A stretch of DNA of 64,000 bases from Hyphomicrobiales bacterium (GCA_900472295.1 UCIA01000006.1:2527-66526), one strand, 5' to 3'. Shown: positions 33,770 to 44,325, numbered from the stretch's first letter. Notes: generated from the sequence alone by a model not told the origin. A program made the numbers and translations.

Positions 33770-34895
33770 CGGCCGCCTCCGGACGACCCGCAATATCGGC
33801 TGGTCGCGTACCCTGCGCCCATCGACGGATATAACGCTTGTCCGCCGGAACGAGCTTGCGCGCCGCAACATAGACCGCGACCGAGACCGCGGCTGCGACA
33901 TAGCCGTCGATTGCATAGTGCCAGGCCAAGTAGACCGAACTGACGGTGACGAAGGCCACATAGACGAAGGCTACAGCGCCGAGACGGCGGTTATACTCCC
34001 ATGCAAAAAGCGCGTTGAGCATCGTCAATCCGACATGCACGCTGGGAAAGGCTGAAATGCCTGACGCGAAACCAGTCCGGCCGCCTTCATGGAGGGACCA
34101 CAAATATTGCTGATAGGAAAAAGCCGAATGGCGCGATTCGATGCCATGGGCAAGGAATGCGAGCTGTTCGGCGAACCGCGTCGTGTCGCCCGTGACCATC
34201 CCGTAGAACGCGGGGCCCGCTGATAGGAACAGCCCGGCCAGGATATTGCCGACGACGATCCAGACCATCATGAAGCAGAGAAGATAGCGCGTTCTAACCG
34301 ATGCCGCCTGGGGCGATGTCGCGACGAAAAACAGGGTTCCGAAGTTGAGGATGAACCAGAAAACATTGTAGTTCCACTCGACGAAAGCGCGCACGGAATC
34401 GTTCTCGGCTACCAGGTAGAGCCATCGCCACGGGTCGGCGCCGAAGTGCAGGAACGCATCGATGTCGGCCTGCAGCACGTCGAATTGAAAGCCGTGCTGC
34501 CAGACCGGCATGCCGTTCTTCACGGAGGTGAATGTGCCTTGAAAGATCATGATCGCCATGAGCAGGCACAGGCCCGAGAGAAAATATGCCAGCCGCGATG
34601 TCGAAAACAGATAACTCGCCGCCAGTCGCCGCCTGTTATCGAAGCGGTGTACCAGCAGAGTTATGTCGACAAAAACAGCGACCGTTGGCAGTATCAGGCA
34701 GAAGCACACTGACCACTGATTAAAATATATCGAATAGGCACTACGATCAGCCGCGCCTATCGCGTGCAGAAAAACCAGCCCGGCCAACGTGTAGATTATG
34801 ATGAAAAGATAGAGGCCTGAATCCCGGCGAATCAACGAGATCGCACCTTGGACGATTGCCCATAGTTGACGGAAAATCGTGGTGCTCTCTGTCAT
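33756..34895 (-). CDS. PAP2/inositolphosphotransferase-like membrane protein, copy 2
   Basis: The 379-residue protein parallels copy 1 across its length, with F-P-S-V-H-V-G and A-W-H-Y-A-I-D-G-Y conserved near the C-terminus. The N-terminus differs ([12 protein letters not shown]). Differences cluster in the loop near residues 55-65 and the region near residue 230. Both copies are full length and keep catalytic residues. Both are probably functional and may have diverged in substrate. It lies 58 bases downstream of alkB. Confidence 0.82.
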   Translation of the reverse strand: MTESTTIFRQLWAIVQGAISLIRRDSGLYLFIIIYTLAGLVFLHAIGAADRSAYSIYFNQWSVCFCLILPTVAVFVDITLLVHRFDNRRRLAASYLFSTSRLAYFLSGLCLLMAIMIFQGTFTSVKNGMPVWQHGFQFDVLQADIDAFLHFGADPWRWLYLVAENDSVRAFVEWNYNVFWFILNFGTLFFVATSPQAASVRTRYLLCFMMVWIVVGNILAGLFLSAGPAFYGMVTGDTTRFAEQLAFLAHGIESRHSAFSYQQYLWSLHEGGRTGFASGISAFPSVHVGLTMLNALFAWEYNRRLGAVAFVYVAFVTVSSVYLAWHYAIDGYVAAAVSVAVYVAARKLVPADKRYIRRWAQGTRPADIAGRPEAAATVS

Positions 34896-34953
34896 TGTCC
34901 CCGAGCCACGTTGCGATCCTCCGGAACTCTATGAAGAAAACCTGTAGAATCGG

Positions 34954-35574
34954 TTAGTGCCCCGCCTTCGTCACCCGCCGCAGCGTCAGATTGATCCTCC
35001 CGCCATTTTTCAGCAGAGCCGAGGTCGAGGGGTAGATGCGGTCGACGCCGTGGAAGCAGAGCCGGCCTTCGCCGCCGAGCACGACGACATCGCCGCTTTT
35101 CAAGCGGAATGACTTCGTGCCGCCGTCGCGCGTGGTCTGGCCGACCCGGAACAGGCAGTCGTCGCCAAGCGAGACCGAGACTACTGGTGCCGAGAAATCG
35201 GCCTCGTCGCGATCCTGATGCAGGCCCATCTTGGCGTCCTGGCCATAGAAATTGACCAGGCATGCCTCAGGCGGATGCGGATAGGCGGAGACCTCCTGCC
35301 ACAATTGCATCAGCGCGTCGGGGATCGGCGGCCATGGCTCACCGGTCAGCGGATGCGTCGGCTGGTAGCGATATCCCAGCTCCTTGTCGGTGACCCAGCC
35401 GAGCGAGCCGCAATTGGTCATGCGCACGCTCATCTCCTTGCCGGTGCGCGGCATGGCCGGAACGTACAGCGGCGCCCGCTGTACAATGGTCCTGACCTCT
35501 TCGACCAGCGCTTCCTGCCCCGCGCGGGAGAGATAGCCAGGCATATGACGGACGCCTTTGGGCAGAACGAGCAT
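34954..35574 (-). CDS. alkB: AlkB-type 2-oxoglutarate/Fe(II) dioxygenase
   Basis: AlkB oxidatively removes alkyl groups from DNA or RNA bases. The 206-residue product shows the iron ligands G-L-H-Q-D-R-D-E near residue 118 and F-H-G-V-D-R-I near residue 178. The 2-oxoglutarate-binding R-I-N-L-T-L-R-R lies near residue 195. N-F-Y-G-Q-D-A-K-M-G matches the family. This is the intact copy; a decayed fragment lies at 33325-33546. The start at 35574 could be replaced by M11, since the first ten residues are poorly conserved. Confidence 0.93.
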   Translation of the reverse strand: MLVLPKGVRHMPGYLSRAGQEALVEEVRTIVQRAPLYVPAMPRTGKEMSVRMTNCGSLGWVTDKELGYRYQPTHPLTGEPWPPIPDALMQLWQEVSAYPHPPEACLVNFYGQDAKMGLHQDRDEADFSAPVVSVSLGDDCLFRVGQTTRDGGTKSFRLKSGDVVVLGGEGRLCFHGVDRIYPSTSALLKNGGRINLTLRRVTKAGH

Positions 35575-35624
35575 GGCTCAGCGGTTCCTCCAGTTGAAGG
35601 GCCGACAATGCCACCGCCAAACAA

Positions 35625-35650
35625 AAACGGCGACCCGAAAGCCGCCGTTT
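35625..35650 (-). terminator. terminator of the LysM/BON gene
   Basis: On the minus strand AAACGGCG and CGCCGTTT pair across a 10-base loop and are followed by TTTTTGTTT. It lies 20 bases after the stop of the gene at 35671, in the gap before alkB. Confidence 0.8.
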
Positions 35651-35670
35651 GTCGATCAGGTTCGTTTTAA

Positions 35671-36147
35671 TCAGGCATCGATGGCCGGGATACGCAGGAC
35701 CTGCCCGGGGTAGATCTTGTCGGGATGGGTCAGCATCGGCTTGTTGGCCTCGAAGATGACGGTGTTCTTGGCGCCTTTGCCCTTGCCGTAGCTCTTCTCG
35801 GCGATCTTCCAGAGATTGTCGCCCTTCTTGACCGTGTAGAAGGTCGGCTCCTTGGCCGGCGCCGCTGCCTTGCCGGGCTCTGGCGCGACCTGCAATTCGT
35901 CCGCCTGCACCTTGGAGACGCCGAGCGTGTTGCCGACGGCGATGACCGCCTTTTCGAAGATCGACTGGTCCTTGACCTCCCCCTTCAGCACCGCCGTATC
36001 GCCCTGGACGTCGACTTGCACGCCGTCGGTGCCAAGCTTGTGCGAATCGAGTTCCTTCTTGAGTGTGTCGGCCGTGGGTGCGGCTTCCTCGTCGTCGCCA
36101 ATGCCCAGTTTCTTGCCGACGCTCTTGACGAAATCGAACATGCCCAT
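35671..36147 (-). CDS. BON and LysM protein, potassium-binding Kbp-like
   Basis: The 158-residue protein starts M-G-M-F-D-F-V-K-S-V-G-K-K-L, has a BON domain at about residues 25-88 and a LysM domain at residues 103-155 (Y-T-V-K-K-G-D-N-L-W-K-I-A). This matches E. coli Kbp (YgaU), a cytosolic potassium-binding protein. There is no signal peptide, which supports a cytosolic role despite the LysM domain. A terminator follows. Other BON-LysM proteins have uncertain roles. Confidence 0.85.
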   Translation of the reverse strand: MGMFDFVKSVGKKLGIGDDEEAAPTADTLKKELDSHKLGTDGVQVDVQGDTAVLKGEVKDQSIFEKAVIAVGNTLGVSKVQADELQVAPEPGKAAAPAKEPTFYTVKKGDNLWKIAEKSYGKGKGAKNTVIFEANKPMLTHPDKIYPGQVLRIPAIDA

Positions 36148-36237
36148 CTTTGGTCTCCCTTTGCTGTGGCAATGGGGAAACCTTGCATCTGCGGTGCCAA
36201 ATGGGAAGCCGTTTTATGCACGCGCCGGATGTAGCAT

Positions 36238-36672
36238 TTAATCGTTCTCCACCCGGCCGCGCAGCTTCTTGATCGTGCCGCGTCCGGCCTTGCTCTTCAG
36301 CCGCCGCTCGACAGCGCCCTTCGACGGCCGCGTCTTCTTGCGCGGCGGCGGCGGCGGTTCGGCGGCCTTGGCGATCAGCGCCGTCAGCCTTGCCCGCGCA
36401 TCCGCCCGGTTCTGCTCCTGGGTGCGGAAGCGCCCGGCCTCGATGACGATGACGCCGTCCTTGGTGGCGCGCTGGCCGGCAAGCTTGATCGTGCGCGCGC
36501 GCACGCGTTCCGACAGGCCCGTAGCATTGGCGGCGTCGAAGCGCAGTTGCACGGCGGTCGCCACCTTGTTGACGTTCTGGCCGCCGGGACCGGACGAACG
36601 GATGAAATCCTCGTGCAGGTCGCCCGGATGGATCACGGCTTCGTCGGCAATGATGATGTCGTCGATCGGCAT
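36238..36672 (-). CDS. arfB: ribosome rescue peptidyl-tRNA hydrolase ArfB
   Basis: ArfB (YaeJ) releases peptides from ribosomes stalled without a stop codon. The 144-residue product has the catalytic G-G-Q motif in S-S-G-P-G-G-Q-N-V-N-K near residue 28. Its basic tail ends in repeated Lys/Arg and would enter the empty mRNA channel. The length suits ArfB and not a full release factor. The ATG at 36672 is chosen; a TTG nine codons upstream is possible. Confidence 0.92.
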   Translation of the reverse strand: MPIDDIIIADEAVIHPGDLHEDFIRSSGPGGQNVNKVATAVQLRFDAANATGLSERVRARTIKLAGQRATKDGVIVIEAGRFRTQEQNRADARARLTALIAKAAEPPPPPRKKTRPSKGAVERRLKSKAGRGTIKKLRGRVEND

Positions 36673-36697
36673 GCCGCAGTCATGGCGCGGCGGGCGC

Positions 36698-36728
36698 AAA
36701 AAGAAAAGGCCCGATCGAGACCGGGGCC
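36698..36728 (-). terminator. terminator of pckA
   Basis: On the minus strand GGCCCCG...CGGGCC forms a hairpin followed by TTTTCTTTTT. It lies 30 bases after the pckA stop and just upstream of the arfB start, so it separates the two genes. Confidence 0.85.
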
Positions 36729-36758
36729 TTTCAGGATGGATCGGAGGCGATGCCGTGA

Positions 36759-38360
<1,602 letters not shown>

Positions 38361-38466
38361 CAAGGGTTCCCTCTCCAGATTTGCCGCTTCCTGACCGGTG
38401 AACGACCGGCGCTCATGAATGAGCCTGCGACGGTCAGAACCAGAAAACCCGAATGATATCAAATCA

Positions 38467-38509
38467 TTAATCGATTTAAAAAATTTGAAAGTTGTTTAAA
38501 TCGTTTATA
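38467..38509. promoter_or_regulatory. paired LacI-type palindromes before pckA
   Basis: TTAATCGATTTAA (38467-38479) and TTTAAATCGTTTATA (38495-38509) each centre on CG and are 30 bp apart centre to centre. They lie 107-149 bases upstream of pckA, in an AT-rich stretch unlike its surroundings. S. meliloti pckA is controlled by the LacI-type regulator PckR; a similar role here is inferred. The remaining 190 bases to chvI hold its promoter but no clear further motif. Confidence 0.5.
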
Positions 38510-38704
38510 TGTGCAAAAAATCACGGTGGTTGCCCAAAGGATTGGCAATGGTCGTTCGTCCAATCCTTGTAGAGGTAGGAGTGTGGCCGCCGGTAAGCCG
38601 TCCGCGACAGCGGTTGGAGCCTGTGCCACATTTTGTACCTAATTTGTCCTGCAAAAGCCCCTTCTCTAAGACAGAAGGGACAGCTCATGAGGGAGCCGCT
38701 TGAA

Positions 38705-39406
38705 ATGGCCACAATCGCGCTTGTCGATGACGACCGCAACATTCTGACATCGGTGTCGATCGCCCTGGAATCCGAGGGGTATCGCGTCGAGACCTACACG
38801 GATGGTGCGTCGGCGCTGGAAGGCCTGGCCGCGCGTCCGCCGAATCTCGCCATCCTCGACATCAAGATGCCGCGCATGGATGGCATGGAGCTGTTGCGCC
38901 GGATGCGCCAGAAGTCCGACCTGCCGGTGATCTTCCTGACCTCGAAGGATGACGAGATCGATGAGCTTTTCGGCCTCAAGATGGGCGCCGACGACTTCAT
39001 CCGCAAACCGTTCTCGCAGCGCCTGCTGGTCGAACGCGTGCGTGCCGTGCTGCGTCGTGCCAGCGCCCGCGAAGCTGCTGCAAAGGCGCCCAGCCAGCAG
39101 GCCCGTTCGCTCGAGCGCGGCCAGCTGGTCATGGACCAGGAACGCCACACCTGCACCTGGAAGGGCGAGCCGGTGACGCTGACTGTGACCGAATTTCTCA
39201 TCCTGCACTCGTTGGCGCAGCGCCCCGGCGTGGTAAAAAGCCGTGATGCGCTGATGGATTCGGCCTATGATGAGCAGGTCTATGTCGACGACCGCACCAT
39301 CGACAGCCACATCAAGCGGCTGCGCAAGAAGTTCAAGGCCGTCGACGACGACTTCGAAATGATCGAAACGCTTTACGGAGTCGGGTACCGGTTCCGCGAA
39401 GCATAG
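38705..39406 (+). CDS. chvI: response regulator ChvI
   Basis: ChvI is the OmpR-type regulator paired with ChvG and governs envelope, exopolysaccharide and acid responses needed for plant interaction. The 233-residue protein starts [12 protein letters not shown] and has phospho-acceptor Asp52 in L-D-I-K-M-P. A winged-helix domain follows, with [12 protein letters not shown] near residue 200. The ATG at 38705 follows GAGGGAG and fits the family. It is 25 bases upstream of chvG. Confidence 0.96.
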   Translation: MATIALVDDDRNILTSVSIALESEGYRVETYTDGASALEGLAARPPNLAILDIKMPRMDGMELLRRMRQKSDLPVIFLTSKDDEIDELFGLKMGADDFIRKPFSQRLLVERVRAVLRRASAREAAAKAPSQQARSLERGQLVMDQERHTCTWKGEPVTLTVTEFLILHSLAQRPGVVKSRDALMDSAYDEQVYVDDRTIDSHIKRLRKKFKAVDDDFEMIETLYGVGYRFREA

Positions 39407-39431
39407 GACCGGAACCGGGAGCTGCTATTCG

Positions 39432-41216
39432 ATGGCAGTGGACGTAGAGCGAGGGAGACGGGCGGGCGCCGGCAGGCGGTCGTCCCGGATTCTGCCAGCC
39501 TTCCTGTCGAGGTTGACGGTGCCGATGCGCCGCTTCCTCGGCCACCACATCTTTTCCAGCCTGACCCGGCGCATCCTGTTCCTCAATTTGGCCGGGCTGG
39601 CCGTTCTGGTCACCGGCATCCTCTACCTCAACACCTTCCGCGACGGGCTGATCGACGCTCGCGTCGAAAGCCTGATGACGCAGGGCGAGATCATCGCCGG
39701 TGCGATCGCGGCGTCGGCGACGGTGGAAACCGATTCAATCAGCATCGATCCGGAAAAACTGCTTGAGCTGCAGGCCGGTGAAAGCCTGGGGCCGGGCTCA
39801 GACCAGCTCGACAATCTCGACTTCCCGATCAATCCCGAGCGCGTCGCGCCGGTGCTGCGGCGGCTGATCTCGCCGACGCGCACGCGCGCCCGCATCTACG
39901 ATCGCGACGCCAATCTGCTGCTCGATTCGCGCCATCTCTACTCGCGCGGCCAGATCCTGCGCTACGACCTGCCGCCGGTCGAGGACGAGCAGCCGGACAT
40001 GCTGGAGCGGGTGCAGAAATTCGTCTTCGATTTCTTCCGCAACAAGGACCTGCCCGTCTATCACGAGCAGCCGGGCGGCAATGGTGCGGCCTTCCCGGAA
40101 GTCGTCAAGGCGCTGACCGGCAGCCCGTCGACGATCGTGCGTGTCTCGGAACAGGGCGAACAGATCGTCTCGGTGGCAGTGCCGATCCAGCGCTTCCGTG
40201 CCGTCCTCGGTGTGCTGATGCTGTCGACGGAAGGCGGCGACATCGACAAGATCGTCGCTGCCGAGCGCAAGGCGATTTTGCGCGTCTTCGGCATTGCCGC
40301 CCTGGTCACCGCCATCCTGTCGATGCTCTTGGCATCCACCATCGCCAACCCGCTGCGGCGGCTGTCGGCGGCGGCGGTGCGGGTGCGGCGCGGCGTCAAG
40401 AGCCGCGAGGAAATCCCCGACTTTTCCGATCGCCAGGACGAGATCGGCAATCTGTCTGTCGCGGTGCGCGACATGACCAATGCGCTCTATGCCCGCATCG
40501 AGGCGATCGAAAGCTTCGCCGCCGACGTCTCACACGAGTTGAAGAACCCGCTGACCTCGCTGCGCAGCGCGGTGGAGACGCTGCCGCTGGCCAAGAACGA
40601 CAATTCCCGCGGCCGGCTGATGGAGATCATCCAACACGATGTCCGGCGGCTGGACCGGCTGATCACCGACATTTCCGATGCTTCGCGCCTCGACGCCGAG
40701 CTGGCGCGTGAGGATGCCGCGATCGTCGATTTGAAGAAATTCATTACCGACCTCGTCGCCGTGTCGCGCGAGGCGACGCGCAACAAAAAGGCGGTCGAGA
40801 TCGAGTTCAAGGCCGCCAAGTTGCCGCAAGGCGTCAAAGGCTATTTCGTCACCGGCCATGATCTCAGGATCGGCCAGGTCATCACCAATCTGATCGAGAA
40901 TGCCCGCTCCTTCGTGCCGGAGGAGCACGGCCATATCGGCATTTCCCTGGTGCGCGCGGGCAAGGTCAATATCGTCACCGTCGACGACAACGGGCCCGGC
41001 ATCCGCGCCGACGCCATCGACCGCATCTTCGAGCGCTTCTACACCGACCGGCCGGCCGGCGAGGCGTTCGGCCAGAATTCCGGCCTCGGCCTGTCGATTT
41101 CTAGGCAGATCGTCGAGGCGCATGGCGGCACGCTGACGGCCGAGAACATCGCCGGCACCAAGCCCGGCGACATCAAGGGCGCACGCTTCGTCGTCACGCT
41201 GCCGGCGGAAGGCTGA
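39432..41216 (+). CDS. chvG: sensor histidine kinase ChvG (ExoS)
   Basis: The 594-residue inner-membrane kinase has a transmembrane segment at about residues 47-68 and a periplasmic domain to about 275. A second segment lies near residues 280-302, followed by a HAMP domain. H-box S-H-E-L-K-N-P-L-T-S has His368, and N-L-I-E-N-A-R-S and D-D-N-G-P-G-I complete the ATPase domain. It phosphorylates ChvI. The N-terminal 30 residues are basic. Downstream lie hprK, EIIA and HPr, the usual alphaproteobacterial order. Confidence 0.96.
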   Translation: MAVDVERGRRAGAGRRSSRILPAFLSRLTVPMRRFLGHHIFSSLTRRILFLNLAGLAVLVTGILYLNTFRDGLIDARVESLMTQGEIIAGAIAASATVETDSISIDPEKLLELQAGESLGPGSDQLDNLDFPINPERVAPVLRRLISPTRTRARIYDRDANLLLDSRHLYSRGQILRYDLPPVEDEQPDMLERVQKFVFDFFRNKDLPVYHEQPGGNGAAFPEVVKALTGSPSTIVRVSEQGEQIVSVAVPIQRFRAVLGVLMLSTEGGDIDKIVAAERKAILRVFGIAALVTAILSMLLASTIANPLRRLSAAAVRVRRGVKSREEIPDFSDRQDEIGNLSVAVRDMTNALYARIEAIESFAADVSHELKNPLTSLRSAVETLPLAKNDNSRGRLMEIIQHDVRRLDRLITDISDASRLDAELAREDAAIVDLKKFITDLVAVSREATRNKKAVEIEFKAAKLPQGVKGYFVTGHDLRIGQVITNLIENARSFVPEEHGHIGISLVRAGKVNIVTVDDNGPGIRADAIDRIFERFYTDRPAGEAFGQNSGLGLSISRQIVEAHGGTLTAENIAGTKPGDIKGARFVVTLPAEG

Positions 41217-41219
41217 TCA

Positions 41220-41268
41220 GAGCATGATCCCGAAAAGTGGGAACCGGTTTTCGGAAAAGATCATGCTC
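41220..41268. repeat. family B palindromic repeat between chvG and hprK
   Basis: GAGCATGATC...GATCATGCTC encloses CCGAAAAGTGGGAACCGGTTTTCGG. It fills the gap, ending 20 bases before the hprK start, so its hairpin may affect hprK translation. Confidence 0.9.
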
Positions 41269-41288
41269 CAACAAAGAGCTAGCCGCTT

Positions 41289-41750
41289 ATGCCTGATCCC
41301 AGCGCGAAACCTGAAAACATCCACGCCACCGCGATCCTGATCGGCGAGCGCGGCATTCTCATCTCCGGTCCGTCCGGGTCCGGCAAGACGACACTGGCGC
41401 TGGCGCTGATCGATCATTTCGGCCGGCGCGGGCTGTTTGCGCGGCTGATCGGCGACGACCAGTTGTTTGTCGTGGGGTATAGCGGGCGGCTGGTCTGCCG
41501 TGCGCCGGCCACGATTGCCGGCCTTACCGAAGTACACGGGCTCGGCCCGAAACCGATTTTGTTCGAGCCCTGTGCGGTGATTGACCTGGCGATCCGGCTG
41601 GTTGCCGCTGGGGAAATGGCGCGTTTCCAGGAGGAGTTGAGCGAGACGATAGCGGGCTGCACTGTGCCGCGCATCGACCTCGCCGAGCGCAGCGTCACTG
41701 CGGCTTTGCCCGCGGTGATGGCGCGGCTGGCGATTGCGCCTTTCGTATGA
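41289..41750 (+). CDS. hprK: short HPr kinase/phosphorylase domain protein
   Basis: The 153-residue protein is the truncated HprK of alphaproteobacteria, lacking the N-terminal domain of the Firmicute enzyme. It has Walker A G-P-S-G-S-G-K-T-T near residue 27. The segment L-I-G-D-D-Q near residue 54 supplies conserved Asp residues. It should phosphorylate a Ser on HPr, encoded at 42313. Context with chvIG, EIIA and HPr supports a regulatory, non-transport PTS. Confidence 0.92.
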   Translation: MPDPSAKPENIHATAILIGERGILISGPSGSGKTTLALALIDHFGRRGLFARLIGDDQLFVVGYSGRLVCRAPATIAGLTEVHGLGPKPILFEPCAVIDLAIRLVAAGEMARFQEELSETIAGCTVPRIDLAERSVTAALPAVMARLAIAPFV

Positions 41751-41914
41751 TCCCCCCCCGGTTTTTTGCTGCAATGCGTCAAAATGGCCAAGGCTGGCGT
41801 AATTTTGCACTTGTCAACGCGCCGCGCGTCGACAAGATAGCGCTCCCGCCGCCTGGGATGGCCGGCGAGCATAAAAAGCGCCTGTGAAGCGGCGATGACG
41901 GGAGCCACCATAGA

Positions 41915-42316
41915 ATGATCGGACTCGTGCTTGTAACGCACGGTCAACTGGCCGCCGAGTTCCGCCATGCCGTGGAACATGTCGTGGGGCCACAAGACAA
42001 TTTCGAAACCGTGGCGATCGGCGCCGACGACGATATGGAGCAGCGCAGGCGCGATATCGTCGACGCCGTCGGCCGCGTCGACACCGGCACCGGCGTCATC
42101 GTTCTCACCGACATGTTCGGCGGCACGCCGTCCAACCTCGCCATTTCGGTGATGGAATCCGGCCGCACCGAGGTCATTGCCGGCATGAACCTGCCGATGC
42201 TGATCAAGCTGTCGTCGATCCGCAAGGGCGACAATATGGCGACCGCGCTCGACGAGGCGCAGGCCGCCGGGCGCAAATACATCAACGTCGCCAGCCAGCT
42301 GCTGAGCAGCAAATGA
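41915..42316 (+). CDS. ptsM: mannose-type PTS EIIA regulatory protein
   Basis: The 133-residue EIIA has the phospho-acceptor His9 in L-V-T-H-G-Q-L-A and D-M-F-G-G-T-P-S-N near residue 67. No EIIB or EIIC gene is nearby, so it probably relays phosphate for regulation instead of sugar uptake. Its stop overlaps the HPr start by 4 bases. The symbol follows common rhizobial use and is less certain than the family. Confidence 0.92.
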   Translation: MIGLVLVTHGQLAAEFRHAVEHVVGPQDNFETVAIGADDDMEQRRRDIVDAVGRVDTGTGVIVLTDMFGGTPSNLAISVMESGRTEVIAGMNLPMLIKLSSIRKGDNMATALDEAQAAGRKYINVASQLLSSK

Positions 42317-42603
42317 ACGCGCTGTCGCCGGGTGAGATCGTGCGCGAGTTCCCGATCATCAACCAGCGCGGCCTGCATGCGCGCGCCTCGGCCAAGTTCG
42401 TCCAGGTCGCGAGCGGCTTCGACGCCACGGTGCATGTCGAGAAGGACGGCCTCAAGGTCGGCGGCACCTCGATCATGGGATTGATGATGCTGGCGGCGAG
42501 CCCCGGCTATTCGATCCGCGTCACCGCCAGCGGCACGGAGGCCGTGGCGGCGATGGACGCGCTGGAGCAACTGGTCGCTTCGCGCTTCGGCGAAGAGTGC
42601 TGA
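42313..42603 (+). CDS. ptsH: phosphocarrier protein HPr
   Basis: The 96-residue HPr has the phospho-His motif R-G-L-H-A-R-A-S at His22 and the Ser phosphorylation region G-G-T-S-I-M-G-L-M-M-L near residue 54. It should accept phosphate from EI and pass it to EIIA; HprK should phosphorylate its Ser. It overlaps the EIIA gene by 4 bases. A weak AGAG...CTCT pairing plus six T follows its stop. Confidence 0.95.
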   Translation: MNALSPGEIVREFPIINQRGLHARASAKFVQVASGFDATVHVEKDGLKVGGTSIMGLMMLAASPGYSIRVTASGTEAVAAMDALEQLVASRFGEEC

Positions 42604-42618
42604 CGCTCTTTTTTGTTT

Positions 42619-42711
42619 GAGCATGATCTCTGGACAAAACGTTTCCCGTTCTGTCCGAGAAAACCGGTTTCCACTTTTCGCTGGCGCGGTCCTTCGGTTC
42701 GGGATCATGCT
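42619..42711. repeat. long family B palindrome between ptsH and ahcY
   Basis: GAGCATGATC...GGATCATGC has an extended centre that includes CGAGAAAACCGGTTTCCACTTTTCG-like segments. It is the longest copy in the window at 93 bases. No gene lies in the 256-base gap; its right part holds the ahcY operator-like palindrome and promoter. Confidence 0.85.
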
Positions 42712-42731
42712 TCCTCACAAACACATACGCG

Positions 42732-42749
42732 CATAAAGATTTCTTTATG
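42732..42749. promoter_or_regulatory. operator-like palindrome before ahcY, SahR-like
   Basis: CATAAAGATTTCTTTATG has perfect seven-base arms around ATTT and lies 111 bases before the ahcY start. It resembles, as I recall, motifs assigned to the ArsR-type regulator SahR that senses S-adenosylhomocysteine. No sahR gene lies in this window. The link is inferred. Confidence 0.55.
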
Positions 42750-42859
42750 TCCCATTGTCGCGCGGCCGGCGATCTGCTAGTCAGGCCGGCAATCCGCGCC
42801 CTTCGACGCGCCATGTGGCGCGGGCGCATCCTGAAGACAAATCACACCGGAGCACTGCC

Positions 42860-44260
42860 ATGACAGGTAGCAAGGACTATGTGGTCGCCGACATCTCGCT
42901 TGCCGGCTGGGGCCGCAAGGAACTCGATATCGCCGAAACCGAAATGCCGGGCCTGATGGCCTGCCGCGAGGAATTTGGCGACAAGAAGCCGCTGAAAGGC
43001 GCGCGCATCACCGGCTCGCTGCACATGACCATCCAGACGGCCGTGCTGATCGAGACGCTGAAGGCGCTTGGCGCCGACATTCGCTGGGCTTCGTGCAACA
43101 TCTTCTCGACCCAGGACCATGCTGCCGCGGCCATCGCCGAAGCCGGCATCCCGGTGTTCGCCGTCAAGGGCGAGTCGCTTGAGGAATACTGGGACTACAC
43201 CGACAAGATCTTCCAGTGGGCCGATGGCGGCCTCTCCAACATGATCCTCGATGATGGCGGCGACGCCACCATGTACATTCTGGTCGGCGCCCGCGCCGAG
43301 GCCGGCGAGGACGTGCTGTCCAATCCGCAGAGCGAGGAAGAGGAATACTTCGTCGCCCAGATCAAGAAGCGCCTGAAGGCTTCGCCCGGCTTCTTCACCA
43401 AGCAGAAGGAAGCCATCCGCGGCGTCACCGAAGAGACGACCACTGGTGTCAACCGGCTCTACCAGCTGCAGAAGAAGGGCCTGTTGCCCTTCCCGGCGAT
43501 CAACGTCAACGACTCGGTCACCAAGTCGAAGTTCGACAACAAGTATGGCTGCAAGGAATCGCTGGTCGACGGCATCCGTCGCGGCACCGACACCATGATG
43601 GCCGGCAAGGTCGCGGTCGTCTGCGGCTATGGCGACGTCGGCAAGGGTTCGTCGGCCTCGCTCAAGGGCGCCGGCGCCCGCGTCAAGGTCACCGAGGTCG
43701 ATCCGATCTGCGCGCTGCAGGCGGCGATGGACGGCTTTGAAGTCGTCACCCTGGAAGATGCGGCTCCGACCGCCGACATCGTCATCACTACCACCGGCAA
43801 CAAGGATGTCGTCACCCTCGACCACATGCGTTCGATGAAGGACATGGTGATCGTCGGCAATATCGGCCACTTCGACAACGAGATCCAGGTGGCGTCGCTG
43901 CGCAACCTGAAATGGACCAACGTCAAGCCGCAGGTCGACATGATCACCTTCGCGGACGGCAAGCGGATGATCCTTTTGTCCGAGGGACGCCTGCTCAACC
44001 TCGGCAACGCCACCGGCCATCCGAGCTTCGTGATGTCGGCCTCGTTCACCAACCAGGTGCTGGCGCAGATCGAGCTCTACACCAAGCCCGGCCAGTACCA
44101 GAACCAGGTCTATGTGCTGCCCAAGCACCTCGACGAGAAGGTGGCGCGCCTGCATCTCGACAAGCTCGGCGCCCGCCTGACCGAACTGTCCGGTGAACAG
44201 GCCGCCTATATCGGCGTGACCCCGCAGGGTCCGTTCAAGCCGGAACACTACCGCTATTAA
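42860..44260 (+). CDS. ahcY: adenosylhomocysteinase AhcY
   Basis: AhcY splits S-adenosylhomocysteine to adenosine and homocysteine, and keeps methylation going. The 466-residue product has [12 protein letters not shown] near residue 78, the NAD motif G-Y-G-D-V-G-K-G near residue 257 and the C-terminal F-K-P-E-H-Y-R-Y. The insertion near residues 150-190 is typical of the longer bacterial form. The start at 42860 gives the family N-terminus. A strong terminator follows. Confidence 0.98.
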   Translation: MTGSKDYVVADISLAGWGRKELDIAETEMPGLMACREEFGDKKPLKGARITGSLHMTIQTAVLIETLKALGADIRWASCNIFSTQDHAAAAIAEAGIPVFAVKGESLEEYWDYTDKIFQWADGGLSNMILDDGGDATMYILVGARAEAGEDVLSNPQSEEEEYFVAQIKKRLKASPGFFTKQKEAIRGVTEETTTGVNRLYQLQKKGLLPFPAINVNDSVTKSKFDNKYGCKESLVDGIRRGTDTMMAGKVAVVCGYGDVGKGSSASLKGAGARVKVTEVDPICALQAAMDGFEVVTLEDAAPTADIVITTTGNKDVVTLDHMRSMKDMVIVGNIGHFDNEIQVASLRNLKWTNVKPQVDMITFADGKRMILLSEGRLLNLGNATGHPSFVMSASFTNQVLAQIELYTKPGQYQNQVYVLPKHLDEKVARLHLDKLGARLTELSGEQAAYIGVTPQGPFKPEHYRY

Positions 44261-44287
44261 CCAAAGCGGAACTTACCACTAGATATT

Positions 44288-44325
44288 GAAGCCGGGCGAT
44301 TGACATTTCGCCCGGCTTCTTTTTT
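44288..44325 (+). terminator. rho-independent terminator of ahcY
   Basis: GAAGCCGGGCGA (44288-44299) pairs perfectly with TCGCCCGGCTTC (44308-44319), followed by six T. It lies 28 bases after the ahcY stop. Confidence 0.95.

Larger units (their letters stand above)
31915..35295. repeat. tandem segmental duplication coaA end - PAP2 - alkB end
   Basis: Two similar units lie head to tail: 31915-33546 and 33547-35295. Each has a coaA 3' end, a minus-strand PAP2-type gene and alkB 3' sequence. PAP2 stop codons are 1633 bases apart, and each overlaps its coaA end by the same 14 bases. The junction at about 33546 joins alkB sequence to coaA codon 247. The first unit has lost about 120 bases inside alkB. 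Sequence differences are many, so the event is not recent. Confidence 0.88.

Noticed and set aside
42750..42859. Possible S-adenosylhomocysteine riboswitch before ahcY
   Set aside because: I could not find a convincing conserved riboswitch core. The region is explained by a palindromic operator-like site and an ordinary leader.
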